64,000 nucleotides of DNA from Gimibacter soli (GCF_028463845.1 NZ_CP116805.1:868001-932000), one strand, 5' to 3'; shown: positions 18,101-26,153, counted from the stretch's first letter. Numbers and translations are program-made. Notes: generated by a model from the letters alone, not told the origin.

Positions 18101-18117
18101 TTGGCACACAACCTGCT
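18101..18117 (+). promoter_or_regulatory. Sigma-54-type promoter-like sequence
   Basis: TTGGCAC, a 5-base spacer, then CTGCT gives GG and GC dinucleotides spaced 12 bases apart, close to the -24/-12 consensus TTGGCAC-N4-TTGCT. No gene starts directly after it; the tRNA begins about 210 bases downstream. It could drive an unannotated short RNA or be a chance match. Confidence 0.35.
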
Positions 18118-18324
18118 TGGTCGTTCACGTCCGGGAAGTGGTGGCCTCGCAGGCAGGCAGATGTTTGATCTCAGGCGATTTTATCCGTGGCCACCTTTTC
18201 CGGGCAACCCGGCATGGCTTGCCGGACGCGGTCGATTTGCCGATTCTCATGAAGGCTGGGACACGCCAAACTCAGCTTGACGCCGGAAGGTCTGCCGCTA
18301 TGATGCCGCGACCTTCATGGGTGT

Positions 18325-18409
18325 GCCCCCGTGGCGGAATCGGTAGACGCGCTTGACTCAAAATCAAGTGTCCTTGGACGTGTCCGTTCGAGTCGGACCG
18401 GGGGCACCA
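18325..18409 (+). tRNA. tRNA-Leu (anticodon CAA)
   Basis: 85 bases folding as a class II tRNA: acceptor stem GCCCCCG with CGGGGGC, anticodon stem CTTGA/TCAAG around the loop CTCAAAA (anticodon CAA, reading UUG), a long variable arm (TGTCCTTGGACG region), and T-arm with GTTCGAGTC. The discriminator A is followed by an encoded CCA (18407-18409). It has no neighbour tRNAs and shows no sign of an integrated element next to it. Confidence 0.97.
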
Positions 18410-18903
18410 AACAACTTTCCGAATTATACCTTACATATGAAGCACGCCTCAGTTGAGACCTTCGGGAAGGGCTGGAACGGCCAGCTATGAGCGACTCCTG
18501 ATACAGGTCGAATGGCCGATTCGCCAGGACCCGGCATGCTCCCGTCCCAGAATGAGACAGAGTTGCGGGTAGGGCAAAAACGGGTGATTCATAAAATTTT
18601 AAGCTTATTCAAGCAGTTAACGAATTGTTAACTTTTTGTGGCCAGTGCGGATAAATCCCTGATTGGTCTAGGGTTATTTTTTCTGTTAGGATGCGACCAA
18701 CCTGACAGATAATCAGGTGCAAATTTACTGAAAGCTCCCGGTATCGAGTAGAGGGGACGGGCATCCCCCCATCATCAGGCATGAAGACAAGCGGCGCGCG
18801 TCGCGTGTCGCATTGTGTTGGTGTCCTGCGCTTCGTGATCTGATCCGGATGGTCCGGTCGATAGAAGGGCGCTTCAAATTAAAATGCTTCAAGGAGGCTG
18901 AAG
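18410..18903. other. 494-base intergenic region between tRNA-Leu and PEP-CTERM gene
   Basis: No convincing open frame. It is more AT-rich than its surroundings between about 18580 and 18720. It contains a CtrA-like site at 18617-18632, a weak 4-bp hairpin before TTATTTTTT near 18657-18680 that I do not call a terminator, and a strong AAGGAGG ribosome site at the right end. The promoter of the PEP-CTERM gene must be here; a long 5' leader is likely. Confidence 0.6.
18617..18632. promoter_or_regulatory. CtrA-like binding site
   Basis: TTAACGAATTGTTAAC matches the consensus TTAA-N7-TTAAC exactly, and the flanking G makes it a dyad GTTAAC-N5-GTTAAC. CtrA is the alphaproteobacterial response regulator of cell cycle and motility. 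It lies about 270 bases upstream of the PEP-CTERM gene. CtrA itself is not in the window. Confidence 0.5.
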
Positions 18904-19551
18904 ATGAAAAAACTGATTGCCACTATGGCACTCTCCGCTGGGCTGGCGATGCCGGCTTCGGCAGCTATCAATATCGTTCCCAACGAGCCGGTAACTACGG
19001 TTGCATGGAATAACAACTACGAAGACGATATCAACGCATGGGCTGGCGGTCTTGCTGACTTCTATGGCGGCGCGGGTCTTTTCTCGACGTCCGCCGGTAC
19101 GCTCCATTTCTACTTTATGGCTGCGGAGAGCGCTTGGAGCGACACGTTTACGGCTGACGGTGGTGCGGTAAATTATACAGAAACCGAATCGTATTCTGGT
19201 TGGGGGCCGGCCACTTGGGTAGGCTCGATGGCGATAGGTGCAGGTTGGATTACCGATCTCCATTTCTCGGCGCCCAAAGGAACTTTTTCGGGCGGCAATA
19301 CCGCAGATGTTGGCGTAGATGGTGAATTCGGCATCATCAGCATGGGCGGCACTCTGGGTCATGACGAGCTGCTGTTTGCATTCGATGATACCTGCTGTGA
19401 CAGCGGCATCGACGACAACCACGATGACATCATCATTCTCGCCAAGTTCATTTCGGCTGTTCCTGAGCCGGCAACCTGGCTGATGATGATCATGGGCTTC
19501 GGCCTTGTTGGTCTCGCTGCTCGCCGTCGTTCGGCAATTGCTACGGCTTGA
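18904..19551 (+). CDS. PEP-CTERM sorting-domain secreted protein
   Basis: 215 residues. A signal peptide (about 1-21, ending ASA) is followed by a Gly/Asp/Trp-rich beta-type domain and a C-terminal sorting signal: VPEPATW (186-192), a hydrophobic helix and the basic end AARRR. PEP-CTERM proteins are exported, recognised by an exosortase at the inner membrane and placed on the surface or in the matrix. No exosortase gene is in this window, so it must be encoded elsewhere. The acidic tail DDNHDD just before the sorting signal may bind metal. It is monocistronic, with AAGGAGG before the start and a terminator behind. Confidence 0.9.
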   Translation: MKKLIATMALSAGLAMPASAAINIVPNEPVTTVAWNNNYEDDINAWAGGLADFYGGAGLFSTSAGTLHFYFMAAESAWSDTFTADGGAVNYTETESYSGWGPATWVGSMAIGAGWITDLHFSAPKGTFSGGNTADVGVDGEFGIISMGGTLGHDELLFAFDDTCCDSGIDDNHDDIIILAKFISAVPEPATWLMMIMGFGLVGLAARRRSAIATA

Positions 19552-19576
19552 TTTTAGCCGGCAATTAGAATTTGTG

Positions 19577-19609
19577 AATCGGGCGCCAACAGGCGCCCGA
19601 TTTCTTTTT
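19577..19609 (+). terminator. Rho-independent terminator after PEP-CTERM gene
   Basis: ATCGGGCGCC (19578-19587), loop AACA, GGCGCCCGAT (19592-19601), then TTCTTTTT: a perfect 10-bp stem with a T tract. Confidence 0.92.
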
Positions 19610-19653
19610 GGTTCTTTGCTTACGGTTATAGGTCACCCGGCCGACGGCCAGCC

Positions 19654-20271
19654 TCAATCGCTACCAAGTGCGAAAGTAAATTTATACTGCACACCAGTAG
19701 CTGGTACGGCAGTGCCATCAACGACACGGGGCTTGTATTTGAATTTCATCGCCGCGTCCCGCGCTGCTCGCTCGAAATAGCCGGCGGGTTCAGCCTCCAG
19801 GATGATGATGGACCGAGGATCAACGGTCCCATCGGGATTGACGGTCAGGCTGACGACAGCATATCCCTCGATACCAAGTGCAAGTGCCTTACGTGGATAG
19901 ACAGGCTGGACCCTGACGATTGGAAGGGCATTGCCATCCGCAAGTCCGCTCAAGGTAGGCCCCAAGTCTTCCGTTGCTGACGGCACATGAGGTGGACTAA
20001 TGCCGACCTTTGTGGGGTCATTGGGTACGCCGGGAATCGGCTCCGGCTCAATTTTTGGCGGTACCAGTTGCTGCGGTATTTTCACGGACCAGTCCGTTTT
20101 GACGGGCTCCGTTTCATCGATGTCCTCAAGAATCCGAGGCATAGGTCGCGCCGGACTGTCGTTCAAGCCCAGATCATCCCTGAATACAACAAGGCCCTGC
20201 ATCAGGAATGCAAGGCCGAAGGTTACCGCGGATGCGCCGATCATGGATGAAGAGAGACGTGCAACTGTCAT
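19654..20271 (-). CDS. TonB family energy transducer, second paralogue
   Basis: 205 residues. An N-terminal membrane anchor (about 10-30), a Pro-rich periplasmic linker, and a C-terminal TonB domain (about 115-205) with YPRKALALGIEGYAVVSLTV and FKYKPRVVDG. It is a clear paralogue of the TonB at 21857-22477; both share the same N-terminal helix pattern with QGL and FRDD. TonB contacts the TonB box of outer-membrane transporters. A terminator (20422-20450) separates it from the main operon, and a Fur-like site precedes it, so its expression is probably independent. Start at ATG 20271 has GAGGAGG upstream. Confidence 0.9.
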   Translation of the reverse strand: MTVARLSSSMIGASAVTFGLAFLMQGLVVFRDDLGLNDSPARPMPRILEDIDETEPVKTDWSVKIPQQLVPPKIEPEPIPGVPNDPTKVGISPPHVPSATEDLGPTLSGLADGNALPIVRVQPVYPRKALALGIEGYAVVSLTVNPDGTVDPRSIIILEAEPAGYFERAARDAAMKFKYKPRVVDGTAVPATGVQYKFTFALGSD

Positions 20272-20327
20272 AAGGCCTCCTCTCAAAAAGAGCAGTGCGT
20301 TTGACGGCAGCGTCTCGCACTGCAGAC

Positions 20328-20346
20328 TATAATGATAATTGATTGC
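20328..20346. promoter_or_regulatory. Fur-box-like sequence upstream of second TonB
   Basis: The 19 bases match the classical Fur consensus at 13 positions, including 11 in a row (ATAATGATAAT). It lies about 57 bases upstream of the TonB start on the minus strand, a suitable operator position. Many Alphaproteobacteria use RirA or Irr for iron control, so the regulator is uncertain. Confidence 0.4.
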
Positions 20347-20421
20347 AACTGATCCTGCCAGCTATTTTGTGTTCATCGAACGCGCATGATCTGGACAAAG
20401 AACCGGGTATTTGGCCCAAAC

Positions 20422-20450
20422 AAAAAAAACGGCGCCCGAAGGCACCGTTT
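20422..20450 (-). terminator. Rho-independent terminator ending the TonB2-type operon
   Basis: On the minus strand AACGGTGCC, a TTCG tetraloop, GGCGCCGTT and then a T run. One G-T pair in the stem. It lies about 30 bases after the stop of the TPR gene and separates it from the second TonB gene. Confidence 0.88.
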
Positions 20451-20481
20451 CCATAAACTTTTATGGCAATATCGAAACCGA

Positions 20482-21840
20482 TCAGCCCTTGCCTTCCAGC
20501 ATGTCTTCACGAGCCTTTTCGGCCTTCATGTAGGCAATCCACTGATTTGCAGTCTTGCGGTCACGGTCGGCCTTGGCGAGCTTCAGTGCAGCACCGAAAG
20601 ATGCTTCGGCTTCCTTGAAATGCTTCAGCTCGGTATGGGCCTGGCCAGACTGCATCTGGGCCGTCAGCAGCTTGCGATCACGCTGTTCGCCGGCACGCTG
20701 GCCGGAGAGGGCCTTGATCGCACCGTCGAAGGCTTCAAGGGCTTCGGCATACTTGTCCAGTTGCATCAGCACCTGGCCAGCCTGCAGCCAAAGATCACCG
20801 TCGTTGCCTGCCTTTGCAGCAGCTTCAAGCGGGGCCACTGCCTTACGCCATTCCGACGCCAGCATGTAGGACTGGCCAAGCAGCTTCTGATTGTCGCCGG
20901 TTTTTTCGATACGCTTGTCCTTGAAGCCCTTTTCAAGAATCCAGGCAGCCTTGATAGGAGCCTGACGGGCGATCTGGATTTGCGCAACGTTGACAATCTG
21001 CTGAGGCTTGTCGTCGAGGAAGCCTTGCTTGTAGGCAGCTTCGGTGAGCGAGAACGAAACAGTTTCCTGTCCCAGTTCGCCGAAGATGCCGGCAAGTTGG
21101 GTCCAGTAAACAGGTTTCGGCCAGTTGATCACGAGGATCTCGAGGATGTCGCGGACTTCCTTGAGATTGCCTTGCTCCCACTGTGCGCTCATCAGCAGCT
21201 GGTACCAGCTCTCTTTGACTTCAACACCGCCGCCCGAATTCTGGGCATCGGTAATGGCGCGGTTCACATATTCCACGCATTTCTTGTAGTCGCTGAGAGC
21301 ATAGTGAAGCTGACCGATGAAGAGGATCTGGGTCGCCCCCACAACCTCAGCACGGGTTTCCCACTGCTTCACGAATTGCAGGGCCTTCGGGTAGTTTTCC
21401 TCGGCGAAATAGAGCTGTGCCAGACCGAACATGATCTGCAGCTCCAGTGCTTCGGGGATCGATTCGGCATACTTCAAGATCTGTTCGTAAGCACGAATGG
21501 TTCCCTTGGTATCGTCCTTCTCGAACGCCAGCATGGCATTGATCTGCCAGGCTACCGCACGTTCGTAGTCGTTGATCTTTTCGCGGGCGAGAACCTCGCG
21601 AAGGATCCCTTCTGCCTCGGCATAGCTTTTGGCATCGATGGCTTCCTGGGCTTTCTGGATCTGCTTGTGCACATCCAGGCTCAGGGCCGGTACCTTGCGC
21701 GACTTGGCTGCCGGCTTCGGAGCTTCCTGGGCCATCGCGGCCGAGGAACCGATAACCGGAACCGCTGCGGGCAGGGCTGCAAGAAGGGCAGCGGCTGCTA
21801 CAGTGTAAGGCAGGGTTTTGATCGTCTTGATCATACGCAT
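20482..21840 (-). CDS. TPR-repeat periplasmic protein of the TonB2-type operon
   Basis: About 452 residues. A signal peptide (hydrophobic about 10-35, ending AMA-Q) precedes a helical protein with several TPR units, for example AQEAIDAKSYAEAEGILREV, and later GQVLMQLDKYAEALEAFDGA and HTELKHFKEAEASFGAALK. TPR proteins are scaffolds; in TonB2-type clusters of gammaproteobacteria a TPR protein follows tonB and aids TonB function, which is the expected role here. The start chosen is ATG 21840 with GGGAG upstream; ATG 21834 is possible. It is the last gene of the operon, 16 bases after tonB. Confidence 0.88.
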   Translation of the reverse strand: MRMIKTIKTLPYTVAAAALLAALPAAVPVIGSSAAMAQEAPKPAAKSRKVPALSLDVHKQIQKAQEAIDAKSYAEAEGILREVLAREKINDYERAVAWQINAMLAFEKDDTKGTIRAYEQILKYAESIPEALELQIMFGLAQLYFAEENYPKALQFVKQWETRAEVVGATQILFIGQLHYALSDYKKCVEYVNRAITDAQNSGGGVEVKESWYQLLMSAQWEQGNLKEVRDILEILVINWPKPVYWTQLAGIFGELGQETVSFSLTEAAYKQGFLDDKPQQIVNVAQIQIARQAPIKAAWILEKGFKDKRIEKTGDNQKLLGQSYMLASEWRKAVAPLEAAAKAGNDGDLWLQAGQVLMQLDKYAEALEAFDGAIKALSGQRAGEQRDRKLLTAQMQSGQAHTELKHFKEAEASFGAALKLAKADRDRKTANQWIAYMKAEKAREDMLEGKG

Positions 21841-21856
21841 GACAGTCTCCCGTGCC

Positions 21857-22477
21857 TTAATTGTCTGCAAGATCGAAGGTGAAACGGTATTTCACACCAG
21901 TCACCTGCTGTGCCTTGCCGTTCACAACCTTGGGCTTGTATTTGAATTTCACGGCAGCTTTCTTGGCAGCCGTTTCAAAATAGCCCTTGGGTTCTGCTTC
22001 GATGATGACGATTGATTCTTCCGGCACAGTGCCGTCTTCATTCACCGTCAGTTCAACGATCACATAACCCTCGACACCACGTTCCTGGGCACGACGCGGA
22101 TACTGCGGCTGCACGCGGACGAGCGGCAGATAGTCGCCGTCCGAGCTCGGCCCCAGATCGATCGAACCAAGGTCCACACCGGCACCAAGGCTGGATTTGC
22201 CAATGCCGACGTTGAGAGTGTTCGGACCAGAAGTCTGCACTTCGGTCGTCATCTGCTCCGGAGCTTTTTCGACTTCAGGCGGCTTCTCGACTTTCCGTTC
22301 CATCCGCTGAGGCGGCTGGTCCGGAATGTCTTCCACCACGTCGATGAAGCGGAGCTGTTTTTCTTCTCCGAGGTTAACGTCGTCACGGAAGCTGACCAGA
22401 CCCTGCATCAGGAAGAAGAGGGCAAAGGTCACGCCGGTAGCGATCACCAGGGAGGAAGCGACGCGTGTAATCATCAT
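21857..22477 (-). CDS. tonB: TonB family energy transducer
   Basis: 206 residues: membrane anchor about 8-28, a short charged Pro/Glu/Lys linker (KVEKPPEVEKAPEQ), and a C-terminal TonB domain with YPRRAQERGVEGYVIVELTV and KFKYKPKVVNG. The linker is short, as in TonB2-type proteins. It transmits proton-motive energy from ExbB/ExbD to outer-membrane receptors. The start overlaps the preceding exbD stop by four bases (22474-22477), so translation is coupled. Confidence 0.93.
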   Translation of the reverse strand: MMITRVASSLVIATGVTFALFFLMQGLVSFRDDVNLGEEKQLRFIDVVEDIPDQPPQRMERKVEKPPEVEKAPEQMTTEVQTSGPNTLNVGIGKSSLGAGVDLGSIDLGPSSDGDYLPLVRVQPQYPRRAQERGVEGYVIVELTVNEDGTVPEESIVIIEAEPKGYFETAAKKAAVKFKYKPKVVNGKAQQVTGVKYRFTFDLADN

Positions 22478-22875
22478 TGAGCCTCCGTTGCAATCGCGAT
22501 GCGTTCGACGCCGGCGTCACGCACCGCGTCATATACTTTTAGCACAAGACCGGCCTTCGATGCGACGTCTGCCTGAATGGCCACAGTCCCTTTCGGGTTC
22601 TCGGCATGCAGTTTTTCGACGTTGGTACGAACGGCGGTAATGTCGATCTTCTGGCGGTTGAGCCAGATTTCATCGTTCGGCTTGACCGCGATCAGGATGC
22701 TGACCTGCTTTTGCGTAAGGCCCATTTCGGCCTCAGGCTTCAGTACATCAGTCCCGGATTCTTTCACGAACACCGCGGTGACAATGAAGAAGATCAGCAT
22801 GATAAAGACGACATCGAGCATCGGGGTGAGGTCGATGTTGGCTTCCTGGCTGTTCTTCTGTGCGTGGTCTCTCAT
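22474..22875 (-). CDS. exbD: ExbD/TolR family protein, second copy
   Basis: 133 residues: one membrane helix with the essential aspartate D21 in DLTPMLDVVFIMLIFF, then a periplasmic domain ending near VYDAVRDAGVERIAIATEAQ. ExbD forms the proton-conducting core with ExbB. It is distinct in sequence from the neighbouring ExbD (22934-23353) but shares the same aspartate, so both are probably active. ATG 22875 is preceded by GGAGAAG; longer frames upstream lie within the gap. Confidence 0.92.
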   Translation of the reverse strand: MRDHAQKNSQEANIDLTPMLDVVFIMLIFFIVTAVFVKESGTDVLKPEAEMGLTQKQVSILIAVKPNDEIWLNRQKIDITAVRTNVEKLHAENPKGTVAIQADVASKAGLVLKVYDAVRDAGVERIAIATEAQ

Positions 22876-22933
22876 CAAACTTCTCCATATCGCCCAGCTG
22901 GGCGGCGGCACCCGGGGGCGCCGCCGGGCCATG

Positions 22934-23353
22934 CTATTTCTTGGGCGTCACCACGATCTTCTGGCCAGGGATGCCAACCGCGAGAGCCGCGTCATAAATC
23001 CGGATAACGTTTCCGGTATGCGCGCCTTCCATCGGCTGAATGACGACTGCTGCCTCCGGACGCTCCACACTTTCCTTCTTGATGATCGACGATACCGAAG
23101 AGATATCGACGGTCCGGAAGTCGTGGGTAATCCGGTTGTTGTTGTCGATGGTGAAAGCGATTGCGCGCTTTTCATCATCGGGCGGCGGCGGGTTGTCACT
23201 CGCAGGCGTATCCTCGGGCTTGTTGATCTCGATACCGGATTCTTTCACGAAAGAAGCCGTTACGATGAAGAAGATCAGCATGATGAACACGATGTCGAGC
23301 ATCGGAGTGAGGTCGACTTCGGCCTCCTGAGACCCCTTGGTAAATTTACGCAT
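22934..23353 (-). CDS. exbD: ExbD/TolR family protein, first copy
   Basis: 139 residues. The N-terminal helix has D20 in VDLTPMLDIVFIMLIFF. The periplasmic part (about 45-139) ends in GIPGQKIVVTPKK. It lies 21 bases after exbB. Two ExbD proteins beside one TonB suggests a hetero-oligomeric motor or alternative partners; Xanthomonas also has an exbD1-exbD2 pair, of which only one is needed for iron uptake. Confidence 0.92.
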   Translation of the reverse strand: MRKFTKGSQEAEVDLTPMLDIVFIMLIFFIVTASFVKESGIEINKPEDTPASDNPPPPDDEKRAIAFTIDNNNRITHDFRTVDISSVSSIIKKESVERPEAAVVIQPMEGAHTGNVIRIYDAALAVGIPGQKIVVTPKK

Positions 23354-23374
23354 GGGTTGGTTCTCCGCTCTCTA

Positions 23375-23899
23375 CTAGTGATCCATCGTCAGGCTGTCTT
23401 CCAGCCGTTCGGATTCACGGGCTGCACGCCGTTCAATGTAGGTGCTGAGGAACACGCCAGAGAGCGCAGCAACCATGCCGGCCATCGTGGGGATCGTTGC
23501 TTTCGAAACACCCGCCGCCATGGCGCGGGCGTTCGACGACCCTTGGGAGGCCATCACGTCGAATACCTCGATCATGCCCGTAACGGTACCGAGAAGCCCG
23601 ACAAGCGGGCACACGGCAACGAGGGTCTTGATCATGGAGACACCCGACGTGAGGTTGTTGTTGATCTCCGAAATCATGGCCGTACGGATCTTGTGTGCGT
23701 ACCATGATTTACGTTCGTGACGTTGTTCCCAGGCATCAACCACACGCTGTTTCTGTTTCTTGAACTCCAGCGTGAAGTACCACATGCGCTCAATAATCAG
23801 CACCCACATGATGAACGTGACTGCCAGGATCATGTACAGGACGTCGCCGCCCCGTTCCATGAACTGTGCAATCGCGCCGAATGCCTGATTAAGCAGCAT
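23375..23899 (-). CDS. exbB: MotA/TolQ/ExbB proton channel protein, small form
   Basis: 174 residues: a first membrane helix about 17-38, a cytoplasmic loop, and the paired helices with VAVCPLVGLLGTVTGMIEVF and ATIPTMAGMVAALSGVFL, the MotA/TolQ/ExbB signature. It forms the pentameric channel around ExbD. The start overlaps the preceding gene by 11 bases, so translation is coupled. This is the short ExbB2-type protein. Confidence 0.93.
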   Translation of the reverse strand: MLLNQAFGAIAQFMERGGDVLYMILAVTFIMWVLIIERMWYFTLEFKKQKQRVVDAWEQRHERKSWYAHKIRTAMISEINNNLTSGVSMIKTLVAVCPLVGLLGTVTGMIEVFDVMASQGSSNARAMAAGVSKATIPTMAGMVAALSGVFLSTYIERRAARESERLEDSLTMDH

Positions 23900-25247
23900 G
23901 CCCGTGCTCTTTCTCGGCGTGGACGGCGATGATGCCAGCCGACTGTTCCTCGAGCACGTGGATCACGGATTTCGAAGCACCAGCCACGAACGCATGCAGC
24001 AGCAGCGTCGGGATAGCAACAACGAGACCTTCCACAGTGGTCACGAGGGCTTGCGAGATGCCCGAGGCCATCATGGTCGGGTCGCCGGTGCCGAACAGGG
24101 TGATCGCCTGGAAGGTCGCGATCATACCGGTCACGGTACCGAGGAGACCGAAGAGCGGGGCCACGGCGGAGATGAGCTTGATGATGGTCAGGAAGCGCTC
24201 GAGAGCCGGCGTTTCCTTCAGGATCGCTTCGTCGAGTTTCAGCTCGAGGGTCTCTACGTCAACATTCTTGTTGTTGGCGTAAACAGCGAGCACACGACCA
24301 AGCGGGTTGTTGGTGTTCGGGGTCGACGATTTCATCTGGGCCGAAACCTTGGCTTTCACAGCGAAGAGATACAGGAACTGCACCACTGCGAGGAAGACGC
24401 CAACGGCACCAAGCGAAAGGGTCACGTAACCGACGACACCACCCTGGTCAACGCGTTCCATCAGGGTCGGCTTTTCGACTTCGAGGTTCAGGATCTGGCC
24501 GCGCGACGGGTCAACGCCGATAGCAGCAAGGCCCGAGGTAGCCGACTGGAAGCTGTCAACGGTCGACATGAAGCGGCCGGCCGGCTGACGCTGCAGTTCT
24601 TCAACCGCGCCGTCGTTTTTCAGGGTGTAGAATTTGCCTTCGCCGACGAGACCGAAGTCACCGATACGGGTCAGCTTGATGGTCGAGGTGTTGCCGTCAA
24701 CGCCGCGGACTTCTTTGTCGAAGGTCACGACTTTGCCGGATTCGATGGCTTCGAGCATCATCTGGGTCGGCCATGCGCGGATTTCATCCAGGCTCGGCAG
24801 TTCAGCAGTGTCGGAAGCTTTGTCAACGAGGGTCTGGATGCCGGTGAGGCGATCAGCATGGTCAACGGAGACGTGGGAGGTCTGGATCACCGACTTGGCG
24901 TCGCCCGCAGCTTGCTGCAGAACGCCGAACAGTTCCTGCAGCTGACCGAGACGGTCACGGCGGATCTGAACCTGGGCGGTGATTTCGGTTTCGTTGGCAC
25001 GGCGCTGCTCTTCCAGACGAGCCGATTCGGCTTCGAGTTGAGCTTGCGTGCGACGCTCGGCGTCCAGCATCTGCTGCTGTTCGGCACGGCGCTGGGCGAA
25101 TTCAGCCTCGCGCTGCTTGTGTTCGGACGATTCGGCTACGCGGCCTTCACGAACCTTGTTGAGCAGCGAGTTGAGGTCTGCGGATTGCGCCTGGGTGACG
25201 GTCGAGAAACCGGCAATCAGGGCTGCTGCAGTAAGAATCTTCTTCAT
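23889..25247 (-). CDS. Large ExbB-like protein (TtpC type)
   Basis: 452 residues. A signal sequence is followed by a long Gln/Glu/Arg-rich periplasmic coiled coil (about 25-110), a beta-rich region (about 130-250), and a C-terminal MotA/TolQ/ExbB domain with helices around 270-295 and 355-440 (ISAVAPLFGLLGTVTGMIAT). In Vibrio, TtpC is such an extended ExbB-like protein required for TonB2-dependent uptake. Having both a large and a small ExbB in one operon is the TonB2 hallmark. It is preceded by a three-base gap after the DUF3450 stop region and followed by an 11-base overlap with exbB. Confidence 0.9.
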   Translation of the reverse strand: MKKILTAAALIAGFSTVTQAQSADLNSLLNKVREGRVAESSEHKQREAEFAQRRAEQQQMLDAERRTQAQLEAESARLEEQRRANETEITAQVQIRRDRLGQLQELFGVLQQAAGDAKSVIQTSHVSVDHADRLTGIQTLVDKASDTAELPSLDEIRAWPTQMMLEAIESGKVVTFDKEVRGVDGNTSTIKLTRIGDFGLVGEGKFYTLKNDGAVEELQRQPAGRFMSTVDSFQSATSGLAAIGVDPSRGQILNLEVEKPTLMERVDQGGVVGYVTLSLGAVGVFLAVVQFLYLFAVKAKVSAQMKSSTPNTNNPLGRVLAVYANNKNVDVETLELKLDEAILKETPALERFLTIIKLISAVAPLFGLLGTVTGMIATFQAITLFGTGDPTMMASGISQALVTTVEGLVVAIPTLLLHAFVAGASKSVIHVLEEQSAGIIAVHAEKEHGHAA

Positions 25248-25249
25248 TG

Positions 25250-26029
25250 TTATTTCCCCTCCGGTGCTGCGACCGGCAGAACGAGAACGTCAAGCGGAAC
25301 CTGACGGCGGGCCATTTTCTGGAGTTGCTTCACGGCGTTGTTGTATTCGCCGTCAAGACGATCCCACTTGCCGCCTTTCGAATCCCAGGCGTAGGTCTCG
25401 TTACCGTCTTTGGTCTGGTAGTAGAAACCGACGCGGCCGATACGAACGAAGTTGACCGAACGGCCAGTGTCGTCGAGGCCTTCATAGGCGTTCACGGTAC
25501 GGCCGTACTGGACTTCAGCCTTGTAGGCTTCGAGAACGAGGCGGAAACGCTCCGGATCATTCACGTTGGGGTCGTCCATAAGGTCGCGCAGCGCGGTGAT
25601 GCGTTCAGCACGTTCTTCAGCCTGGAAGGGCGCGTCCGCTTTCACGAACTCGTCGAGATTTTCGATCATTTCCAGCATGAGCGGGGTGATCTGACGCTTG
25701 ATCTCGTCAATCTGGCCGATCGAATTCTTGATCCGCTCGATTTCCTTGATCTGGTTGTCGATCACACGCTTCTGCTGCGCATTGTATGCGCGCAGACCGG
25801 CGTTGGTCTTCAGGACGCTGCGATAGTCGCCGGCGAGCTTTGCCGTCGCGTCTGCAATGCCATCAATCTTCTGTTGCGAAGCTTGAGCGATTTGATTGGC
25901 CTGGTTCACCTCGTCGACGATCGACTTCAGACGAGCATCCTGCTGCGCGTTGGCCACGGATGCTGCCAGAAGGACCGAGGCTACTGCAGCCGTCGAGACA
26001 GCTATACGTTTCACTTTAGCCTTATCCAT
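25250..26029 (-). CDS. DUF3450 family periplasmic protein
   Basis: 259 residues from ATG 26029. A signal peptide (hydrophobic about 12-28, ending ANA-Q) precedes a helical coiled-coil section (about 30-130) and a C-terminal beta part with FVRIGRVGFYYQTKDGNETY and KGGKWDRLDGEYNNAVKQL. DUF3450 proteins are encoded at the head of TonB2/TtpC clusters; they are thought to be periplasmic, role unknown. It is the first gene of the seven-gene operon that ends at the terminator at 20422-20450. Its own ribosome site is weak, and in-frame upstream codons reach 26116. Confidence 0.88.
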   Translation of the reverse strand: MDKAKVKRIAVSTAAVASVLLAASVANAQQDARLKSIVDEVNQANQIAQASQQKIDGIADATAKLAGDYRSVLKTNAGLRAYNAQQKRVIDNQIKEIERIKNSIGQIDEIKRQITPLMLEMIENLDEFVKADAPFQAEERAERITALRDLMDDPNVNDPERFRLVLEAYKAEVQYGRTVNAYEGLDDTGRSVNFVRIGRVGFYYQTKDGNETYAWDSKGGKWDRLDGEYNNAVKQLQKMARRQVPLDVLVLPVAAPEGK

Positions 26030-26153
26030 TTTCTGCCCACTTGGGTTCTTCACTGAGCCGCGTAATTGCGACGGTTTAGACGATACCGCTTGTTTGCCCT
26101 CCGGGGGCGCCCTCACGGTTATGCTCGGGGAGTATGACGATAAAAAAGATTCC

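Noticed and set aside
18063-18356. Open frames between the serine hydrolase and tRNA-Leu
   Set aside because: They cross a strong terminator and run into the tRNA; no ribosome site and no motif.
18657-18680. CCCT/AGGG hairpin before TTATTTTTT as a terminator for tRNA-Leu
   Set aside because: Only four base pairs and 250 bases from the tRNA; too weak to call.
20386-21882. A 498-codon plus-strand frame opposite the TPR gene
   Set aside because: Antisense shadow; the minus-strand product has a signal peptide and TPR units.
23898-25304. A 468-codon open frame on the plus strand opposite the large ExbB gene
   Set aside because: Antisense shadow; the minus strand has signal peptide and MotA/TolQ/ExbB motifs, and the plus product has none.
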